This document shows, piece by piece, positions 59,879 through 64,000 of a stretch of 64,000 bases of DNA; the first letter of the stretch is position 1; every line of letters begins with the position of its first letter. This DNA comes from GCA-2708415 sp964351905 (lineage in GTDB: Bacteria; Pseudomonadota; Alphaproteobacteria; Micavibrionales; Micavibrionaceae), in assembly GCA_964351905.1 (NCBI GenBank), contig CAYGPG010000001.1, positions 62,001-126,000 of the forward strand, given 5' to 3'. The notes beneath the pieces are model-generated. The model was not told the origin of the DNA, searched no databases, and saw only the letters and a program-made list of their open reading frames with translations. The translations under genes were made by a program, and so were the position numbers.

Positions 59879-61279
59879 CTATTTTTTAACTGTTTTGACA
59901 TGAATTTTATCATTATTGGCCCATTCTATGCCTAAATCTTGATTTTCTGCGATATTTTCACTGCTTCGAACCACTTTTCCTTGCGTATCACGAATAATCG
60001 CATAGCCGCGCTCTAAAACACTTTGGTGGGATAATGTATTTAACATGCGTAAAATATTTTCCAAACGCGTTTGTTTATCGCTCATAATACGCGGCATAGT
60101 CAGGGGTAATCTTTTTGCCACATGCTCCAAGGCTTGGCTTTTCTGCTCAATCGCATATTTGGGGCTAATGAGATTTGACGCAATATTTTGCACTTGAGAT
60201 TTCTTGTTTTGGATTAAGGATTTTAAATGCCCCGATAATTTTTCTCCCAATAAATCAATCGTTTGAGATTTATTTTCTAAAATTTGTCTTGGATGGGCTA
60301 AGCGCGCCGTTTGTGCAGACAGCATATTTTTACGGTCCTTTAAAATACGCTCCGATGCTTTTTTCATACGCTCATTCATATTCTGTACGTATGCGTGTAT
60401 GTCTAATCTGACGGGCACAGCCATCTCTGCCGCACCAGTCGGTGTTGGCGCACGTTTATCGGCAGCATAATCAATAAGTGTTGTATCTGTTTCATGCCCC
60501 ACAGCCGAGATAACAGGAATTTTTGAATTGGCGACAGCACGTACAACATTTTCTTCGTTAAATGCCATTAGGTCCTCGAGCGAGCCACCGCCACGCGCTA
60601 CAATTAAAAGATCAGGCTTCGGCATATTTTTACCATTTATTGCATTAAACCCATTGATGGCTTGGGTGATTTGCTCATCCGCCCCTTTGCCCTGTACGTT
60701 CACAGGCCACACAAGAACATGGCGTGGAAAACGATCTTTAAGGCGATGCATGATGTCCTGGATCACCGCGCCTGTTGGAGACGTTACGACGCCGATAACA
60801 TTGGGAAGGTAGGGCAGTGGCTTTTTACGGCTTTCATCAAACAAGCCTTCGGCGGCAAGTTTTTTGCGCCGTTCTTCAAGCATTTTTAAAAGCGCGCCTT
60901 CCCCTGCCAACTCAATCGATTCAACAATAATTTGATAACGCGAGCTTTTGGCATAGCTAGACACGCGACCTGTGATAATAACATCCATGCCTTCTTCGGG
61001 GCAGATAGAAAGCTTATTCATCACGCCGCGCCAGCACACAATATTGATATTCGCATCGACGTCCTTGATATCACCATAAAGATGACCACTGGCGGCGAGC
61101 TTTAATCCTGAAAGTTCGCCGCGTACGCGAATATGCCCATAGGTTTGTTCTAATGTGCGTTTTAGGGAATTAGCAAGATCTGCTACGCTCATTTCAGGCA
61201 CGTTAGAAAGCTTTGGCGCTTGTTCTTTTTCAGGCACAGGTTTCTTATCGGCAACGGTGAATAAATCGTCAGAAGTCAT
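59879..61279 (-). CDS. xseA: Exodeoxyribonuclease VII large subunit
   Basis: Catalytic subunit of ExoVII, a single-strand nuclease in repair. 466 residues from the ATG at 61277-61279 (MTSDDLFTV); the longer reading from 61378 adds 33 residues that overlap the divergent putA and look spurious. N-terminal OB-fold (about 28-120, IRVRGELSGLKLAASGHLYG), catalytic domain with GVVTSPTGAVIQDI, ARGGGSLEDLMAFN and SAVGHETDTTLIDYAAD, then a coiled-coil stretch and C-terminal SVLERGYAIIRD. Confidence 0.95.
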   Translation of the reverse strand: MTSDDLFTVADKKPVPEKEQAPKLSNVPEMSVADLANSLKRTLEQTYGHIRVRGELSGLKLAASGHLYGDIKDVDANINIVCWRGVMNKLSICPEEGMDVIITGRVSSYAKSSRYQIIVESIELAGEGALLKMLEERRKKLAAEGLFDESRKKPLPYLPNVIGVVTSPTGAVIQDIMHRLKDRFPRHVLVWPVNVQGKGADEQITQAINGFNAINGKNMPKPDLLIVARGGGSLEDLMAFNEENVVRAVANSKIPVISAVGHETDTTLIDYAADKRAPTPTGAAEMAVPVRLDIHAYVQNMNERMKKASERILKDRKNMLSAQTARLAHPRQILENKSQTIDLLGEKLSGHLKSLIQNKKSQVQNIASNLISPKYAIEQKSQALEHVAKRLPLTMPRIMSDKQTRLENILRMLNTLSHQSVLERGYAIIRDTQGKVVRSSENIAENQDLGIEWANNDKIHVKTVKK

Positions 61280-61345
61280 AGTCAAAAATCCTATAGTCTG
61301 CGATGATAGAAAACAATCATTTCCAACATATTTTATTAAACACAT

Positions 61346-64000
61346 ATGCCGCATTCCTTTTCCTACCATAAACGTCAAGATGAAGCCGAGGCGTTGTCAG
61401 AATTACTAGAGACCTTGGATTGGAATGAGGCGTTAGCCAAAGATTCGCAAGAGTATGCCGTTGATTTAATAAAACGCATCCGCAAAACGCGCCGTAAAAT
61501 CCCGCAGCCTTGTTTGGCGCAGCCAGACCCNNNNNNNNNNTAAAGCCGGCAGTTTGGAAAGGTTTTTCCAACAATATGGTCTCAATACCGCCGAAGGTTT
61601 AGCGTTAATGAGCATGGCGGAAGCTTTGTTACGCATTCCTGACCCTAAAACGGCGAGCGCGCTCATACGTGATAAGGTGGCAGGAACAAATTGGTTAAAA
61701 AGCGCATCGAGCGCGGATAAAGATTGGATGACTAAAGCGGCAGGGCTTGGATTGAAGTTGACCAGTGGCACGATGAACAGCCTGTTTTCTAAATTAGGAG
61801 AGCCCATCATTCGCGAAGCCATGGGCCGCGCTATGAAAATTTTAGGCAAGCAATTTGTGGTCGGTGAAACCTTAAATGGCGCAACGAAGGTTGCAAAACC
61901 ATGGGAAGAAAAAGGCTTTCGTTTTTCCTACGATATGTTGGGCGAGGGAGCGCGCACGGCTAAGGATGCACAACATTATTTTGATGCTTATGCGGGAGCA
62001 TTGCATGATTTGGGTGCGTCGTTAAAAGATAAAAACGCAAAAGTTCGCGCTGGAATTTCTGTGAAGCTTTCCGCCCTTCACCCACGTTATGAATTTGCCA
62101 AAAGTGATCGTTGCATTCCTGAACTCACAGAGCGTCTGATCGCGTTGTGTGAAATTGCTGCCCAATATGACATCGGCTTGACGGTGGATGCTGAAGAAGT
62201 GGCGCGCTTAGAGCCAAGCTTGAAAATCATTGAAAATATATGTCTGCAATCCCAATTTGAAAAATGGGATGGCTTTGGTCTGGCAATGCAATCATACCAA
62301 AAAGCCGCGCCTAAAATTTTAGATCACGTCATTTCTCTAGCTAAGACGTACAACCGAAAATTCCAAGTCCGTTTGGTCAAGGGCGCTTATTGGGATACAG
62401 AAATTAAACATACGCAAGTTGAAGGATTACAAAATTATCCTGTCTTTACGCGTAAATCGAATACGGATGTTTCATACTTGGCTTGCGCGCAAAAAATGCT
62501 TGAAAACCGTGATGTGCTCTACCCTATGTTCGGCACTCATAACGCGCACACGGTAGCTGCCATCATCAAAATGGCAGATAAAAATTTAAAAGATTTTGAA
62601 TTCCAAAAATTATTTGGCATGGGTGATGCCCTTTATCACCAAATTATTTCAGATCATAAAATAGGTGTTTGTGTGTACGCCCCCGTGGGGCCATATGAAG
62701 ATTTATTGCCGTATCTTGTCCGCCGTATGCTTGAAAATGGAGCAAATTCTTCGTTCGTGAATCAAATTTATAATAAGAATTATGATCCTGCGGAGATTGC
62801 CGAAGACCCTGTGGTGAAGTCAAAGAATAATATCGAAAAGCAGCATCCGCAAATTTCACTACCTCAAAATTTATACCAACCGCATCGTGACAATTCACAA
62901 GGGATAGATTTCAATGATCAAGAAAGTGTTCAAAATTTATTGAATGAAATATCAAAACATTATGAGGGTAAAAAATATAAAGCAGGCTCCATTATTGCAG
63001 GCAAAGAAATTTTAAAAGGCGCGGAATGGATTAAAACCAATCCTGCCCAACATAAAGACGAAGTCGGTATTATTTATGATTTAACTTTAGACCATATTGA
63101 TCATGTTTTTTCATCCGCCAAAATTGGGCATAAAATTTGGTCACAAACCAATGCAGATCAACGCGCCGATGCACTTGTTAAAATTTCTAATTTATTAGAA
63201 GAAAATAGCGCGCATTTGATTAGCCTTTGTGTCCGTGAAGGCGGGCGTACTTTAAAAGACGCCCATGATGAAATTAGAGAGGCTGTTGATTTTTGTCGTT
63301 ATTATGCCGCGCAAGGACGCGTTGAATTTAATGAAAAGGGCACTAAGCTTGTTAGTCCGACAGGGGAGAACAATGTCTATAAATTAGAGCCACGAGGCAT
63401 TACGGTTTGTATAAGCCCTTGGAATTTCCCGATTGCTATTTTTACGGGGCAAATCGTTGCCGCGTTAATGGCGGGGAATGCTGTCATTGCAAAACCTGCG
63501 GAGCAAACCTCAATTACAGGGCAATATATTGCTCAATTAATGCATAAAGCAGGCGTGCCAGTTGATGTGCTAAACTTGGTTATTGGCGGCGGCAATATTG
63601 GGGCGGCCCTATGTGAGCATGACGTGCCTAATATTATTACCTTTACGGGATCAAATGAAGTAGCGCAAAATATCAACCGTATGCTGGCCAACAAAGAAGG
63701 TGCAATTTCAAAACTCATTGCAGAAACGGGCGGTCAAAATGCGATGATTGTTGATTCATCCGCCTTAAGCGAACAAGTCGTTGATGATGTAATTTTAAGT
63801 GCGTTCGGATCGGCAGGACAAAGATGTTCGGCCTGCCGTGTTTTATTTTTGCAAGAGGACATTGCCGATAAAACCATTGCGATGTTAGAGGGCGCCTTAC
63901 AAGAATTAACATTAGACGATCCTGCTTATTTAAAAACAGATATTGGGCCGTTGATTGATGATGAAGCAAAAATGCGTATCCAACAGCATAAAACCAAGTT
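61346..64000 (+). CDS. putA: Bifunctional proline dehydrogenase / delta-1-pyrroline-5-carboxylate dehydrogenase (interrupted by assembly gap, runs off window)
   Basis: Oxidises proline to glutamate in two steps. It starts MPHSFSYHKR at 61346; a run of ten N at 61531-61540 lies near residue 62. After the gap the coding frame shifts by one relative to the first part, with TAA at 61541 in the original frame, so the N count is only a placeholder. The proline dehydrogenase barrel (to about 62880) shows GISVKLSALHPRYE, LTVDAEEVARLE, VRLVKGAYWDTE and the FAD-site RRMLENGANSSFVNQ; the aldehyde dehydrogenase part shows ISPWNFPIAIFTGQ, AETGGQN (general base Glu) and GSAGQRCSACR (catalytic Cys). No N-terminal ribbon-helix-helix repressor domain, so likely not autoregulatory. 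Divergent from xseA. Confidence 0.93.
61531..61540. other. Assembly gap (10 N) inside putA
   Basis: Ten N in a row. Flanking reading frames are both clearly putA but out of register by one base, so the true missing length should be a multiple of three if the flanks are correct. Confidence 0.97.

Noticed and set aside
61317..61849. Minus-strand ORFs across the N gap
   Set aside because: They span unknown bases and are antisense to putA.
1..64000. tRNA or rRNA genes
   Set aside because: No cloverleaf-forming sequence with TTCGA-type loops or rRNA-like stretches was recognised.

Overview
The window is a continuous, gene-dense piece of bacterial chromosome of low to medium G+C. Gene order points to an alphaproteobacterium: aroA/cmk/rpsA/ihfB/lapA/pyrF/trpF/trpB/trpA/accD, ftsK-lolA, hsp20-DUF1150, rnd-kdsD-lptC-lptA-lptB-rpoN-hpf-ptsN, a class II (CP4-like) EPSP synthase framework, a membrane-anchored CycM-type cytochrome c and a bifunctional PutA. 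Amino-acid, pyrimidine and folate pathway genes are intact, so this is not a strongly reduced endosymbiont. A free-living or predatory/epibiotic lineage such as Micavibrionales would fit, but that placement is inference. No tRNA, rRNA, CRISPR array or insertion sequence was seen.

Layout. 1-4.6 kb: accD (cut by the window edge), trpA, trpB, trpF, pyrF, lapA, ihfB, mostly overlapping, on the minus strand. 4.6-10.4 kb: rpsA, cmk and aroA on minus, with two AT-rich plus-strand genes (an acetyltransferase and a lipoprotein) and a nested palindromic repeat between cmk and aroA. 10.4-15.3 kb: a GGDEF/EAL protein, hisI, a DUF2726 protein, pyrC, folE. 15.5-19.2 kb: cysS, a pilin-like protein, an unknown, a zinc-finger protein, then hsp20-DUF1150 behind a leader that looks like a ROSE RNA thermometer. 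19.2-27.6 kb: ptsN, hpf, murI, rpoN and the lipopolysaccharide export/Kdo block lptB, lptA, lptC, kdsD, rnd with a LysE-family exporter inserted. 27.8-32.7 kb: a REC/GGDEF-like regulator, then a compact polysaccharide-export operon (Wza-like lipoprotein, Wzc-like tyrosine kinase, two unknown membrane proteins). 32.7-33.3 kb: a promoter, hairpin and terminator leader ahead of an orphan virion-like gene, then a repeat. 33.3-42.4 kb: recR, lolA, ftsK, pheA, cytochrome c, holC, pepA and small unknowns. 42.5-46.5 kb: the outer-membrane lipid genes lptF, lptG, mlaA, mlaC.

46.5-54.7 kb holds the most unusual locus: three consecutive, nearly abutting genes for about 900-residue membrane proteins that are paralogues of one another and resemble DotA/TraY of type IVB secretion and conjugation systems. 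All three carry a long N-terminal segment ahead of a hydrophobic stretch ending in an Ala-rich, signal-peptidase-like site. No other Dot/Icm component is in the window. 54.9-64 kb: ettA, two TerD-family genes flanking a Na+/Ca2+ exchanger, an unknown, xseA, and putA, which is interrupted by a 10-N assembly gap and runs off the window.

Working together: lptA/B/C/F/G, kdsD, lapA, mlaA, mlaC and lolA cover much of outer-membrane assembly, and the Wza/Wzc operon adds a surface polysaccharide. Two families of dispersed palindromic repeats sit mostly at the 3' ends of genes. The best candidates for something new are the DotA/TraY-like triplet, the TerD-exchanger-TerD cluster, the hsp20 leader RNA and the leader at 32.7 kb.
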